Origin: Planctomycetota bacterium
GTDB taxonomy: Bacteria > Planctomycetota > UBA8742 > UBA2392
Assembly (NCBI GenBank): GCA_025993795.1
Contig: JAMQHL010000013.1
Coordinates: forward strand, 51,767 to 115,766
Direction: 5' to 3'
DNA: 64,000 bases
A model generated the notes under the pieces. The model saw nothing but the letters and a program-made list of their open reading frames with translations. It ran no database searches and was not told the origin of the DNA. Of this stretch, positions 54,071 to 63,363 are shown piece by piece (positions within the stretch are counted from its first letter, which is position 1; every line of letters begins with the position of its first letter). The position numbers and the translations under genes were made by a program.

Positions 54071-54847
54071 TCAGCGCCCACCAAGGTCCTTGGCGCGGTC
54101 CGTCAGTTCGCGCTGGTCAATCACACCCTTGCGTTTCAGAACTTCGATCACCGCATCAAACAGGTCCGCTTCACTGATCAGGCCCTTCTTGATCAGCACG
54201 GGAATCACGGCGGCCCGCAACTCCGCACGGGTAAGGGTCTGGGTGCTCACGCCCCTTACGCCAGCCTGGTTCAAGCGCTCACGAACCCCATCGACCAGCG
54301 AGGATTCAGTCGCTTCGCGCAGGGCAGCCAACGAGCCCCGGCTGGCCGGCCGCAGCTTGCCCGCACTCGGCGGCTTGCCGCCGGGGACGCCCGCCGCCTT
54401 GCGTTCCGCCTTGTCCGACTCTTCCAGAAACTCGGCAATCGCGCGCTTGATAGAGTCGCGCGTCGCCAAGGTGGTTTCAATCTTCTTGCCGCTGACGAAC
54501 TGCAGCTCGTCCAGCGCCTCATAGTCCGTCGGGTCGCTCATGCACACCGTCAGCACCTTGTCGGTCTGGTGTACCGGGATCAGATGGTGCTTTTCGATGA
54601 TGTCCTTGGGTACGGCTTTGAGCAGATTCACCGGCAGAATCATGTTCGCCAGATCAGTCACTTCCATGTTGTACTGGCGCGCAATCTCACGCGTCAGGCC
54701 CTCGTCGGTCATGTAACCGAGCTTGACGATGATGTTGCCGATCTTGCCGCCCAGGGACTTCTGGTACTCGATTGCGGTATCGAGCTGCTCCTTGGTGATG
54801 AGAGACTTCTTGAGAAGCATCTCACCAAGTTTCAGACGTTCCATCAT
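54071..54847 (-). CDS. Stand-alone MshEN (GspE N-terminal) domain protein
   Basis: A 258-residue protein without an ATPase domain. Residues 4-75 carry the MshEN pattern twice: RLKLGEMLLKKSLITKEQLD and GGKIGNIIVKLGYMTDEGL. This is the domain that binds cyclic di-GMP in MshE and some GspE/PilB proteins. Residues 90-150 are the second GspE_N subdomain (LTVCMSDPTDYEALDEL). A Gly/Pro-rich linker follows, then a helical C-terminal part with LIKKGLISEADLFDAVIEVL. The motor domain is missing, so it may act as a cyclic di-GMP-sensing adaptor for the ATPases encoded at 57-60 kb. Confidence 0.8.
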   Translation of the reverse strand: MMERLKLGEMLLKKSLITKEQLDTAIEYQKSLGGKIGNIIVKLGYMTDEGLTREIARQYNMEVTDLANMILPVNLLKAVPKDIIEKHHLIPVHQTDKVLTVCMSDPTDYEALDELQFVSGKKIETTLATRDSIKRAIAEFLEESDKAERKAAGVPGGKPPSAGKLRPASRGSLAALREATESSLVDGVRERLNQAGVRGVSTQTLTRAELRAAVIPVLIKKGLISEADLFDAVIEVLKRKGVIDQRELTDRAKDLGGR

Positions 54848-55114
54848 GGCAACACCCCGTACACGCCCGCACCGTAGCCACCCGCAGGGCTGCTCATCAG
54901 CGAGGAACCGAAGATACGCATCGGCGGGGGTTGACTAAACCCTAACAGGCAGCGGGTTTAGCGTCAACGCATTTGAATAGAGGCAAACGACTTGCGTCAA
55001 TTCCTGACATACCGGTTTTCCGGCGCGGGAACTGCGTCCAAGCCGTTATCGTCTATGTACTAGCGACAATTGCCACGGTTTTTAGCAGCAATGTCTGGTT
55101 CGGGAATCGTTACA

Positions 55115-56941
55115 ATGCTGCAGAGGACCAACTTGACCGACCTTCAACGCAGCCTCCGTTCATTCCGCCTGCAAGTGATGCTGCGGGTGTTCAGTTATGC
55201 CGCGCTGTGTGGGCTACTTCTTGCACTTGTGCTTGTTGTCGCAGCCCCCTGGATCCAGAACTTCCTGGGCGAGTATGCTTACTGGATTACGCTTGCCGTC
55301 CCCATCGCCTTTCCCGTTGCCTGGATGCTGGCGGCCTGGTTCAGCATTCCCGACGAGCGCACGGTAGTGATGGCTGCCGACGCTTGGTGCGGCGGCAAGG
55401 GTGAGATCGTCTCGGCCTGGGAGCTTGAGCGCGCCAATCCGGACAGCCCGTTTGCCAAGCCCGTTGCTGAAAACGCCATCCGTTCGTTGCGGCGTAGGCG
55501 CCTGCCTGAACCGCGCCTGTTGCGAAAGCTGCTGGCCGCACTGGTTGTGTTGCTGGCTTTGGTTCCCCTAAGCCGCGTGGTCCATGCGGCAGTACAGGAC
55601 GATAAAGAAGAAGAAAAGCAGCGCGAACAGGCGGCAAAGACTGACGTTGACCCCAAGCTGGCGGCCATGCTGGCACGCGACGCGGGCGACGCAGCCGAGA
55701 AAGCCAAAGACCTTGGTGCAGATCAGCAAGAGCAACTCGCAGACGATATCGAGCAGCTTGCGCGCAACGCCCAGGCCGGCGGACAAGACAAGGAACGCGC
55801 CCTGCGCGAAGCCAACAGCCTGGTCGACCGGGCAAAGTCGCAACGAGAAACTCAAGAAGCACGCGGCAACGCGCGCGAAAAACTGAGCGAGAGCCCCGCG
55901 ACGAGACGACTGGCGCAGGCCATCGAAAACGCAGACCCCGAGGAAACCCGCCGCGCGATCGAGGCAATTACCGAAGAGCTGCGCAACAGCGACGGCACCA
56001 TCGACCCGGACGCCGCAGCGAAACTCCGTGAGGCCGTTGAGAAAGCGGCCGCCGAGGCGCCCCATGACCCGGCCCTGCGGCGTGCCGCCGAAAAGCTGGG
56101 CGGCATGCTGGATGAAAAGGCGGAAAGAGAACGCGCAGCCCGCGACAAGCGCGCCCGGGAAAACATGACCGAGCAGGGCCTGAGCGAAGCCGAAATCGAC
56201 GCCGCCATTGCGGCCATGCGCATGGTCGACGCCGAAGCTCTGCGCAAGGCGCTTGAAGAGTTTTCGAAGACAGCAAGCCCAATGCGCGACATTGATTCCA
56301 GGCAGGCAGAAGAACTGCTGCGCAAACTTGAGTCTGGCGAAATCACACCAGAGCAGGCACGCCAACTGGCAGAGGCCGCGCGAGAACTGGCCGGCCGCAT
56401 GGAGATCGATGCCGAGACCCTGCGCGAGATGCTGAAGAAGGGCAAGGACTTCGAGGGCCTGGAAGATGCCGCGCGCCGTGCCATGGAAAGGGCAGCCGAA
56501 GAGGGTCGCCAGCCCGGCGAGCAAGGCATTCCGGAATGGGCCAAAGATGCCGTGCCCGAGGAGTTGCTGAAACAGTGGCAAGAGGCACGCAAGGCCGAAA
56601 GCGGGACGCCATCCGGAGATGGCAAAGAGTCCGGCCAGAAAGGTCGCAAAGGCGACCAGAGCGGAAGCGACGGCGGCGGGCACGCAAAGGGCAATGGCGG
56701 CAAATCACCCGAGATCGATGGCGGTAAAGACGTAGGCGTGGAGACCACCGACACCGGCAAGGGCGAGAAAGACCCCGACAGCGAGGAGAACGAGCTCGAT
56801 CCTGAAAAGGCCAAAGCGGAAGCGGCCCGGCGCGAAGCCAGCGGTCGCGACGCCAGCAGCAAGGGTGTGAACACCCGCGACGACAACGAAAACCTGCCGC
56901 GCCGTTACCGCGACGCCGCACGCAAGTACTTCGAACGATAG
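55115..56941 (+). CDS. Membrane-anchored coiled-coil protein, Planctomycetota-type
   Basis: About 608 residues from ATG 55115 (a TTG at 55133 with GAGG upstream is also possible). Two membrane helices at about 22-42 and 48-70 and a third near 150-170 precede a long charged region of mostly helices: alternating Glu/Lys/Arg/Ala blocks over residues 175-520, with repeated leucine-rich EELLRKLESGEITPEQ-type turns. The last 90 residues are Gly/Asp/Lys-rich, ending NLPRRYRDAARKYFER. The architecture is like DUF4175-type proteins. Function unknown. It stands alone, divergent from the MshEN gene. Confidence 0.65.
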   Translation: MLQRTNLTDLQRSLRSFRLQVMLRVFSYAALCGLLLALVLVVAAPWIQNFLGEYAYWITLAVPIAFPVAWMLAAWFSIPDERTVVMAADAWCGGKGEIVSAWELERANPDSPFAKPVAENAIRSLRRRRLPEPRLLRKLLAALVVLLALVPLSRVVHAAVQDDKEEEKQREQAAKTDVDPKLAAMLARDAGDAAEKAKDLGADQQEQLADDIEQLARNAQAGGQDKERALREANSLVDRAKSQRETQEARGNAREKLSESPATRRLAQAIENADPEETRRAIEAITEELRNSDGTIDPDAAAKLREAVEKAAAEAPHDPALRRAAEKLGGMLDEKAERERAARDKRARENMTEQGLSEAEIDAAIAAMRMVDAEALRKALEEFSKTASPMRDIDSRQAEELLRKLESGEITPEQARQLAEAARELAGRMEIDAETLREMLKKGKDFEGLEDAARRAMERAAEEGRQPGEQGIPEWAKDAVPEELLKQWQEARKAESGTPSGDGKESGQKGRKGDQSGSDGGGHAKGNGGKSPEIDGGKDVGVETTDTGKGEKDPDSEENELDPEKAKAEAARREASGRDASSKGVNTRDDNENLPRRYRDAARKYFER

Positions 56942-56990
56942 ACGAGACCTGGCTGCCGCGGATGCCTGTTCAATCCAGACTTCGCCGGCA

Positions 56991-58904
56991 TCACTTTGCC
57001 TCAAGCTCGATGGTCGGGCCCTCGGGCGCGTCTTTCTCCTCAAGTACGACATCTTGTGCGCCTTCGCCTTTGGGCAAGTGCAAGCGGGCGGCGTCTTCGC
57101 CCTTCTCGAAGCCAAGGCTGAGCACTTCTTCGATGGTGGTAACGCCACGACGCAACTTCAGCGCAGCGTTGTGAACCAGCTCAGGGATGCCCTTTCTCCG
57201 GGCGCGCTCGACCAGCACATGCTCTTCGGCGCCCTGACCGATCATCTCGCGCAGGTCGCTGTCCGGCTCAAACAGTTCGGTCACCGCGATGCGCCCTGAG
57301 TAGCCTGAGTAGCCGCACTCTTTGCACCCGACGGCCTTGGCCACCGGAAAGTCGATGGCCTGCCCGAGCATGCGCTCGACGGCTTCGCGCGGACCGGGCG
57401 GCAGCATCACCATCTGTGTGCAGGTCTTGCATACCTTGCGCACCAGGCGCTGGGAAAGGGCAGCGATCAGCGTGGCCGAGATCAGGTATGCCGGCAGGCC
57501 CATATTTACCATGCGCGTCACGCTGCTGATTGCCGTATTCGTGTGCAAAGTGCTGAACACAAGGTGGCCCGTCAGGCTTGCGCGCACCGACACCTCGAGC
57601 GTCTCAAGGTCACGGATCTCGCCGACCATCACGACGTCAGGGTCCTGGCGCAGGATGGTTCGCAGGCAGTTTGCAAACGTCAAGCCGATGCTGCTCTTCA
57701 CGTGGGTCTGGTTCAGGCCCTCAATGCGGTACTCGACCGGGTCTTCGACCGTCACGATGTTCACGTTCGTCTTGTTGATCTCGCGCACAAAGCTGTACAG
57801 CGTTGTGCTCTTGCCGCAGCCCGTGGGGCCGACCAGCAGCACAATGCCGTGGGGTGCGGAGATGATGCGCCGGAAGTCCTTCACGAGCTCGGCTTCGAAG
57901 CCCAATGCGTCGAGGTCTATGTTGGAAGCGCCCTGGTCGAGCAATCTCAGCACGACCTTTTCACCGTGCAGTGTGGGCATGGTGCTGACGCGCACGTCGA
58001 TCACACGGCCCAGAAAGCGGATGCGCAAGCGTCCATCCTGCGGCAGGCGGCGCTCAGAGATGTCAAGGTTGCTGATAATCTTGATGCGGCTGACGATCGC
58101 GCTTTGCAGGTGCTTGGGCGGCGGCGCGACTACACGAAGCTCACCGTCGATGCGGAATCTACAGCGCAGGGAATGCTCCTGCGGTTCAATATGAATGTCG
58201 CTGGCCTTCATGCGGGCGGCTTCGAACAGGATTGAGTTGACGAAACGAACAACGGGTGCCAGTCCAGCCTCCGACTTGAGGCGGGTGAAGTCGTCCCTTT
58301 CGGCCTCGCTGCCGGACTCAACCTTGAAGTCCTTCAGTTCTCCGACCGCCTGCTCAAGCGTGAGCGGACTTTCCAGGTAGGCGCTGCCCAGAGCGTCATA
58401 GATCTGGCCCTTGGTGGCGACCGCAGGCACCGGCTCGAGGTACGTCGCGGCCCGCACCGAATCCAGCGCCATGAAATCGCTGGGGTCAACCATGGCGACC
58501 ACAATCCTGTCCGGCGCCGTGCTGCCGGCAGACGCGCGCTGATAGCGCATACCGATCAGGCTGTGGCGGCGCGCAATGACCTCCGGGATCACGTGGGCTG
58601 CATCCGGATCGACGGCCCCGATGCGGTTGAGGTCCGCGCGCTCCAGATGAAGCGCCTCGGCAAGGGCATCGGCAAGCTCGTTCTCGGTGATCAGGCCCAG
58701 CTCGACCAGCACGCTGCCGATCAGACCGCCACTGGTTTTTTGGGCCCGCAGCGCGTGCTCAAGCTGGTCACGACGCAACTTGCCCCGGCGCACGAGCACC
58801 TCGCCGAACTTCTCCAACGCCTCAAGGCGCCGCGGTTGGCGCTGTGTCTCGCCTTGTGTGGATCCCTCTTCTACGGGTTGCGCTGTCGGCTTGCTTTGTT
58901 CCAT
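56991..58904 (-). CDS. GspE/PilB-type secretion or pilus ATPase
   Basis: A 637-residue motor ATPase of type II secretion or type IV pilus assembly. An N-terminal MshEN-type domain (KFGEVLVRRGKLRRDQLEHAL, then GGLIGSVLVELGLITENEL) fits about residues 30-100. The nucleotide domain has Walker A GPTGCGKST (near 357), the Asp box VEDPVEYRIEG, Walker B MVGEIRDLETLEV and the His box FSTLHTNTA. A four-Cys zinc site is formed by CKTC and CKECG near 491-525. No residue loss is visible, so it should be an active extension or secretion motor. 87 bp separate it from the PilT-like gene, probably in one operon. Confidence 0.93.
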   Translation of the reverse strand: MEQSKPTAQPVEEGSTQGETQRQPRRLEALEKFGEVLVRRGKLRRDQLEHALRAQKTSGGLIGSVLVELGLITENELADALAEALHLERADLNRIGAVDPDAAHVIPEVIARRHSLIGMRYQRASAGSTAPDRIVVAMVDPSDFMALDSVRAATYLEPVPAVATKGQIYDALGSAYLESPLTLEQAVGELKDFKVESGSEAERDDFTRLKSEAGLAPVVRFVNSILFEAARMKASDIHIEPQEHSLRCRFRIDGELRVVAPPPKHLQSAIVSRIKIISNLDISERRLPQDGRLRIRFLGRVIDVRVSTMPTLHGEKVVLRLLDQGASNIDLDALGFEAELVKDFRRIISAPHGIVLLVGPTGCGKSTTLYSFVREINKTNVNIVTVEDPVEYRIEGLNQTHVKSSIGLTFANCLRTILRQDPDVVMVGEIRDLETLEVSVRASLTGHLVFSTLHTNTAISSVTRMVNMGLPAYLISATLIAALSQRLVRKVCKTCTQMVMLPPGPREAVERMLGQAIDFPVAKAVGCKECGYSGYSGRIAVTELFEPDSDLREMIGQGAEEHVLVERARRKGIPELVHNAALKLRRGVTTIEEVLSLGFEKGEDAARLHLPKGEGAQDVVLEEKDAPEGPTIELEAK

Positions 58905-58991
58905 GGCGGTTGCCCTGTGCGATCTTGTGCGATGTTAACGTCACGAGGCGGGGATTGCCTCCCCCGCCCCTGTGACAACAGTGGTTTTTGT

Positions 58992-60026
58992 TCATGCGCC
59001 GACTTCGCGGTGCAGGCGCTCGGCCTCTTCTTTCGAAATCTCGCCTGCGCCCTCCAGACGCTTGATCTCGTCCTGGGCCCGCGCGCTATAGAAGCCGGCG
59101 TCGGGCGTGCCGCCATCGATAAACTTGCGCGCGCCCTCGCCGATCACGTCACACAGCGCAACGCGGGTTCGACCATCCTTCTTGCGCGCCAGGCGCTGCA
59201 CTACCACCCCCCGCAGCGTGGCATGAAGCTGGCGCTTGCTCAGGGATTCCAGGCCCGCCGGGGCAGCCTCGATCAGTCGCTGCACAGCCTCTTGCACGCT
59301 GTTGGCGTGAACCTGCACGACGACAAGGTGGCCTGTTTCCGCGGTGTGCATGCACGCAGCCAGGGTATCGAAGTTCTCGACATCGCCCACCATGACCACG
59401 TCGCAGTCCTGTTGCATGGCGGCCTGGATCAGTTCGGCGTGCGAATTGCCGTCAAGGCCGACTTCGCGCTGCTGCACAACAGCCTTGGCAGCAGGAAACA
59501 GATAGTGCCGTGGCTTTTCGACCGTGCATATGTGCACGTTCCGGGTCTCATTAATCCAGTTGACCATGGCATACAGCGTCGTGGTTTTGCCTGAACCGTG
59601 CGGGCCCGCAACGACGATCAACCCGTTCGGTTGCTCGAGCAGCTTTTTCATGGCTGCAGACGACGGGTAGTTCGCGTCGTCCAGTGCCGGCATCGAAGAA
59701 GCATGCAGCTTGATCGTGATGCTGGCGACACCTCCCGCCGTTGCGCAGGTGATGTCGGCGAGCTTGTTCTGGCCAATGTTGCGCGACACCTGCATGGTGC
59801 CTGTCGGTGAGCCGTAGTAGCCCTGCTGGAACAGGCTGCTGCGAATCCAGCCGGTTTGTTCGGGTGTGATGGTCAGGTCGTCCAGCTCACGCAGTTCGCC
59901 GTTGACGCGCACCTGCGGCTTGTAGCGCGGCACGATCAGGATGTCGCTGCCGCGCATTTCGATGGCCTTCTTTATCCATTCGTCAAAGCGTATCCAGGCG
60001 GTCATGTGGTCAGGCAGGTCGGCCAT
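58992..60026 (-). CDS. Diverged PilT-like ATPase
   Basis: A 344-residue PilT/GspE-superfamily protein started at ATG 60026, which has AGAGG 6 bp upstream. Walker A is GPHGSGKTT (near 140) and QREVGLDG is PilT-like. Other boxes differ from canonical PilT: the Asp box is VEKP not VEDP, Walker B is MVGDVENFDT not GEMRDLET, and the His box is VVVQVHAN not TLHTNSA. A TAETGHL motif remains. It may be a weak or regulatory retraction-motor paralogue. It lies 1 bp after the sigma factor stop and upstream of the GspE-like gene. Confidence 0.82.
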   Translation of the reverse strand: MADLPDHMTAWIRFDEWIKKAIEMRGSDILIVPRYKPQVRVNGELRELDDLTITPEQTGWIRSSLFQQGYYGSPTGTMQVSRNIGQNKLADITCATAGGVASITIKLHASSMPALDDANYPSSAAMKKLLEQPNGLIVVAGPHGSGKTTTLYAMVNWINETRNVHICTVEKPRHYLFPAAKAVVQQREVGLDGNSHAELIQAAMQQDCDVVMVGDVENFDTLAACMHTAETGHLVVVQVHANSVQEAVQRLIEAAPAGLESLSKRQLHATLRGVVVQRLARKKDGRTRVALCDVIGEGARKFIDGGTPDAGFYSARAQDEIKRLEGAGEISKEEAERLHREVGA

Positions 60027-60027
60027 T

Positions 60028-60573
60028 TCATCCTCTCCATTCGTCGTCGCCGCCACTGGGCCAATGCCCCGCCAGCTTCGACCTGAGTTTTTCCCGCGCT
60101 TCGAACAGTCGCCGCTTCACCGTGCCCAGCGGCAGACCTAACGTGTGCGCCATTTCTTCCAGCTTCTCGCCGCGCATGTAGTGGGCCTCGATCACTGCGG
60201 CAAGCGCGGGGGTAAGCTGCCGTACCGCCCCCTGCACGGCCTGGCGCAACTCGCGATTCTCGGCCGCATCCGGCACTTCTTCGACGATTGCTTCCACAAC
60301 TTCGAGTGCGTCTGGCTTGCGCCGGCGCGCCTGCCGAATTGCAGCGCTGCGTACCAACGCCCGCAACCACCCGGCGAATGCTTCTGGCTGCCGCAACTCG
60401 CCCAGTTTGGCATACGCCAGCAGCAGGGCTTCCTGCGCCGCGTCTTCCGCGTCCGGCGTGAAGGGCCGCGCCCACTCGACCAGCTGATCGCGAAACGCTG
60501 TGGCAACGTAGGCAAACGCCTCGACATCTCCCCCACGGGCGCGCTGAAGCTGATCGGCTGTCTGGCGATCCAT
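60028..60573 (-). CDS. ECF-type RNA polymerase sigma factor
   Basis: A 181-residue extracytoplasmic-function sigma factor from ATG 60573 with GGAG upstream. Sigma region 2 spans about 18-88 (FRDQLVEWARPFTPDAEDAAQ is the -10 contact helix), and region 4 spans about 122-172 (LTPALAAVIEAHYMRGEKLE, then TLGLPLGTVKRRLFEAREKL). No anti-sigma factor with a membrane helix is next to it; instead PilT- and GspE-like ATPase genes follow immediately, which suggests it controls, or is controlled with, the pilus/secretion machine. Confidence 0.88.
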   Translation of the reverse strand: MDRQTADQLQRARGGDVEAFAYVATAFRDQLVEWARPFTPDAEDAAQEALLLAYAKLGELRQPEAFAGWLRALVRSAAIRQARRRKPDALEVVEAIVEEVPDAAENRELRQAVQGAVRQLTPALAAVIEAHYMRGEKLEEMAHTLGLPLGTVKRRLFEAREKLRSKLAGHWPSGGDDEWRG

Positions 60574-60722
60574 CGCTTCTCCGCCCGAAGGTTCGCAGCA
60601 TTGCCGATTCCGTGCAAGCCCGACAACCACCAGAGCCACCGCACGGAACAAAGGTTCGGTGAATTCCGGCGATTCGCGCATCGTCGCTTGCGAATCACGC
60701 GCGCGTTCCTTGATATGGCGCA

Positions 60723-61859
60723 ATGAAGATTGCGTTTGCCCACCACGAACCGATTGATGCGGGCAAAGCCCGCTGGGTTGCGATCGTCCGCACGCTGGCA
60801 GCCGTCGCCGCGCGCCACCCGGTACACTGGTACACACCCGACACGGCGCCGCGGATACAGGCGTATGCCGCAGACCACCTCGGCCTGCGCCTGCCGCCTG
60901 CCCTGCACATCCAGACACTGCCAAGCGTGCACAAGCTGGCGGGCCTGACCATCAACCACGTCTTCTTTCGCGCTTGCCGCAAAGCCGTCACAAAGGCCGG
61001 CGCGGACGTGCTGTGGCTGCGCAGTGACAAGCTGGCGGCGCACTTTGCGCGGCGCGTTGAGCTGCCCTTGGTGTATGAGGCCCACCTGGTCGGGCCGCTT
61101 TGGGCGCAGGACGGCGGCAAGGGCGCGCGGCAGGTGCAGCGCCTCGAAACTCTTGAACGGCAACTCTACGCAGGATGCGCAGGCGTTGCCGCCATTACGC
61201 AGGGACTGCTGGATGAGGTGCGGGCGCGCTACGCCTTTGCTGGCCCCACCGCCGTGGTGCCCAGCGCCGTGGACACCGACGTTTTCAGGCCAACGTGGCA
61301 AGTTGGAGACGGCAAGACCGTCGCATACGTCGGAACCCTTCAGTTCTGGAAGGGCTTGGAAACGCTGCTGGAGGCAATGGCACAGGCGCCGAACCTGCGC
61401 CTGCTGATCGTCGGTGGCGGCAGCCCCAGTGAAGAAGCAACGCTGCGCGCACGCATTTCTGAATTGAACCTGCAGCAGCGCGTGGAGCTAGCAGGGCGCC
61501 TTCCACAGCCGCAGATCCCGGCACGCGTGCAGAATGCCGTATGCGCGGTACACCCGTTGCCCCCCAAGATCAGCATCAGCACGCGCTTTACGTCGCCGCT
61601 GAAGCTGTTCGAATACATGGCCATGGGCCTGCCGATTGTCGCAGCCGACGTGCCCAGCGCCCGCGAAGTCCTGCAAGACGGCGGCAATGCGCTGCTTTAC
61701 AGTGCCGGCAAACCAGACGCGCTTGCCGCAGCCCTGGGCAGGTTGGCGACTGACCGTGAACTGGCGGCACGCCTGTCAGCCAATGCACTGCGGGGCGCGG
61801 CGGCATACACATACGATGCGCGGGCGCAGAAGCTGGTGGGCTTGTTTGCTCAGGTTTGA
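60723..61859 (+). CDS. Glycosyltransferase family 4
   Basis: A 378-residue GT-B fold transferase. The C-terminal donor-binding half has AYVGTLQFWKGLETLLEAM, LLIVGGGSPSEEATLR and SPLKLFEYMAMGLPIVAADV, the E-x7-E region of GT4 enzymes. The N-terminal acceptor half is less distinct. Donor and acceptor are unknown; no polysaccharide cluster is adjacent. No clear ribosome site is visible before the ATG. Its last 10 bp overlap the convergent mscL stop. Confidence 0.87.
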   Translation: MKIAFAHHEPIDAGKARWVAIVRTLAAVAARHPVHWYTPDTAPRIQAYAADHLGLRLPPALHIQTLPSVHKLAGLTINHVFFRACRKAVTKAGADVLWLRSDKLAAHFARRVELPLVYEAHLVGPLWAQDGGKGARQVQRLETLERQLYAGCAGVAAITQGLLDEVRARYAFAGPTAVVPSAVDTDVFRPTWQVGDGKTVAYVGTLQFWKGLETLLEAMAQAPNLRLLIVGGGSPSEEATLRARISELNLQQRVELAGRLPQPQIPARVQNAVCAVHPLPPKISISTRFTSPLKLFEYMAMGLPIVAADVPSAREVLQDGGNALLYSAGKPDALAAALGRLATDRELAARLSANALRGAAAYTYDARAQKLVGLFAQV

Positions 61860-62245
61860 TTCTTGAGCAGGTCGCGGATCTCGATAAGGATTTCCTGGTC
61901 CTTGGTCGGCTTTGGCGGCTCGGCCGGCTTCTGTTCCTCTTTGCGCTTCAGCCGGTTGATCGTCTTGACCACCATGAACATCACGGCCGCGACGATCAGG
62001 AAGTTGATGCTCGCGTTGATGAACATGCCGTAATTGATGGTCACGGGGTCCGTGTCGGTCGGCATATTGATCACAAGGTCTTTGAAATCAACTTTGCCGA
62101 GCACATAGCCGATCGGCGGCGTGATGATGTCCTTGACCAGCGACTGCACAATCGAAATGAACGCGGCGCCGATCACAATGCCCACGGCCATGTCGATGAC
62201 ATTGCCCTTGATGGCAAACTCGCGGAACTCTTTCAGAATTTTCAC
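61850..62245 (-). CDS. mscL: Large-conductance mechanosensitive channel
   Basis: Pentameric channel opened by membrane tension during osmotic downshock. 131 residues from GTG 62245, with AGGAG 9 bp upstream. First membrane helix: FREFAIKGNVIDMAVGIVIGAAF with the conserved GNVIDMAVGI pore motif; second helix near residues 70-92 (INASINFLIVAAVMFMVV). The C-terminal helix (LIEIRDLLK) is the cytoplasmic bundle. Length and motifs are typical. Confidence 0.95.
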   Translation of the reverse strand: MKILKEFREFAIKGNVIDMAVGIVIGAAFISIVQSLVKDIITPPIGYVLGKVDFKDLVINMPTDTDPVTINYGMFINASINFLIVAAVMFMVVKTINRLKRKEEQKPAEPPKPTKDQEILIEIRDLLKNQT

Positions 62246-62336
62246 GGGATAGATCTCCTGCCGGATGGTCGGTCTGCGGCGCCGGTCGCCACAGAACACA
62301 AGCGGCACAGAGTGTAGCGTCGGGGACTCCAATAGG

Positions 62337-63260
62337 TCAGCTGCGATCGGCGGACTGCGGCTCACGCCCGGTATCGATCTGGGTTGGTTCGCGCTCGACG
62401 TTTACAACGACCACGCGGTTCTTTTCTTTCTTGGCCTCGTACATGGCCTCGTCGGCGCCGTCCAGCGCTTCTTCGGGGTCGGCGGGCGGACGCTCGAACC
62501 ATGCAACACCAACGCTGACGCCAAGCTTGCAGGCAGGGTAATCGGCGCCGATCTCGCGCACTGCCAGCAGCACGCGATCACCAACCAGCTTGGCGCCGGG
62601 TCGTTCAGCCTGCCACAGCAACGCGGCAAACTCGTCGCCGCCGATGCGCCCGGGCAGGTCTGATGCGCGCAACTGGCTTCGCAGCGCCACCGCAACGCGC
62701 TTCAGCACCTCGTCGCCTTCACTGTGGCCGTGCTTGTCGTTGATCTTCTTGAAGTTGTCGAGGTCCAGATACAGCAGGCACAACGGTTTGCCGTCACGGC
62801 GCGAGCGCGCAATCTCCAGCCCGAGGCTTTCAATGAAGTCGCGCCGGTTGGGCAGGCCCGTCAGCGCATCGGTGCGCGCATCGCGGTGTTCTGCCTCAAG
62901 CAGATCGCTGATCTTGGCGTTGGCATCCTGAAGCTGCCGCTGCTCGCGCCGCACAGTGGAAAGCGCGAGGCCCACCAGTAGAAAGATGGCCAATGCTGCG
63001 GCCTCGTTCCATAGGCCGATAAACGGGTGGTTGAAGTCGACCGTATAGAACTCGATCGCTGTCCAGGACAGGCTTGCCAGCAGCGAAATCAGCAAGACCC
63101 AGCGGCGCTCCAGTGTCCACGCCACAAGCACAATCGGCACCACATAGAACATTACAGAGCGCACCTGCGTGCCGGTGGCCAGGTCAATCCATGCAAACAG
63201 GCCGGTAATTGCCACCGCGCCAAGAATGATAGAAGCTGTGCGTGCCGGTCCGAGCTTCAT
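62337..63260 (-). CDS. Membrane diguanylate cyclase (GGDEF)
   Basis: A 307-residue protein synthesising cyclic di-GMP. The N-terminal 105 residues hold four to five membrane helices, a MASE-like sensor. A short coiled coil (106-128) leads to the GGDEF domain: TDALTGLPNRRDF, YLDLDNFKKINDKHGHSEGDEVL, and the catalytic GGDEF at 207-211. The inhibitory I-site RxxD (Arg198 to Asp201) is present at the proper distance, so product feedback is expected. Possible target in this window: the MshEN proteins. Confidence 0.93.
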   Translation of the reverse strand: MKLGPARTASIILGAVAITGLFAWIDLATGTQVRSVMFYVVPIVLVAWTLERRWVLLISLLASLSWTAIEFYTVDFNHPFIGLWNEAAALAIFLLVGLALSTVRREQRQLQDANAKISDLLEAEHRDARTDALTGLPNRRDFIESLGLEIARSRRDGKPLCLLYLDLDNFKKINDKHGHSEGDEVLKRVAVALRSQLRASDLPGRIGGDEFAALLWQAERPGAKLVGDRVLLAVREIGADYPACKLGVSVGVAWFERPPADPEEALDGADEAMYEAKKEKNRVVVVNVEREPTQIDTGREPQSADRS

Positions 63261-63363
63261 CTTTGCAGCGTATCACGCATCAGACCGGATTGCATTTCGC
63301 CCGGGGTGCGTTCTGTCATCTTGTGGCGGTTACAGATTTCCTTTCCGACACTCCAGGGCACCT

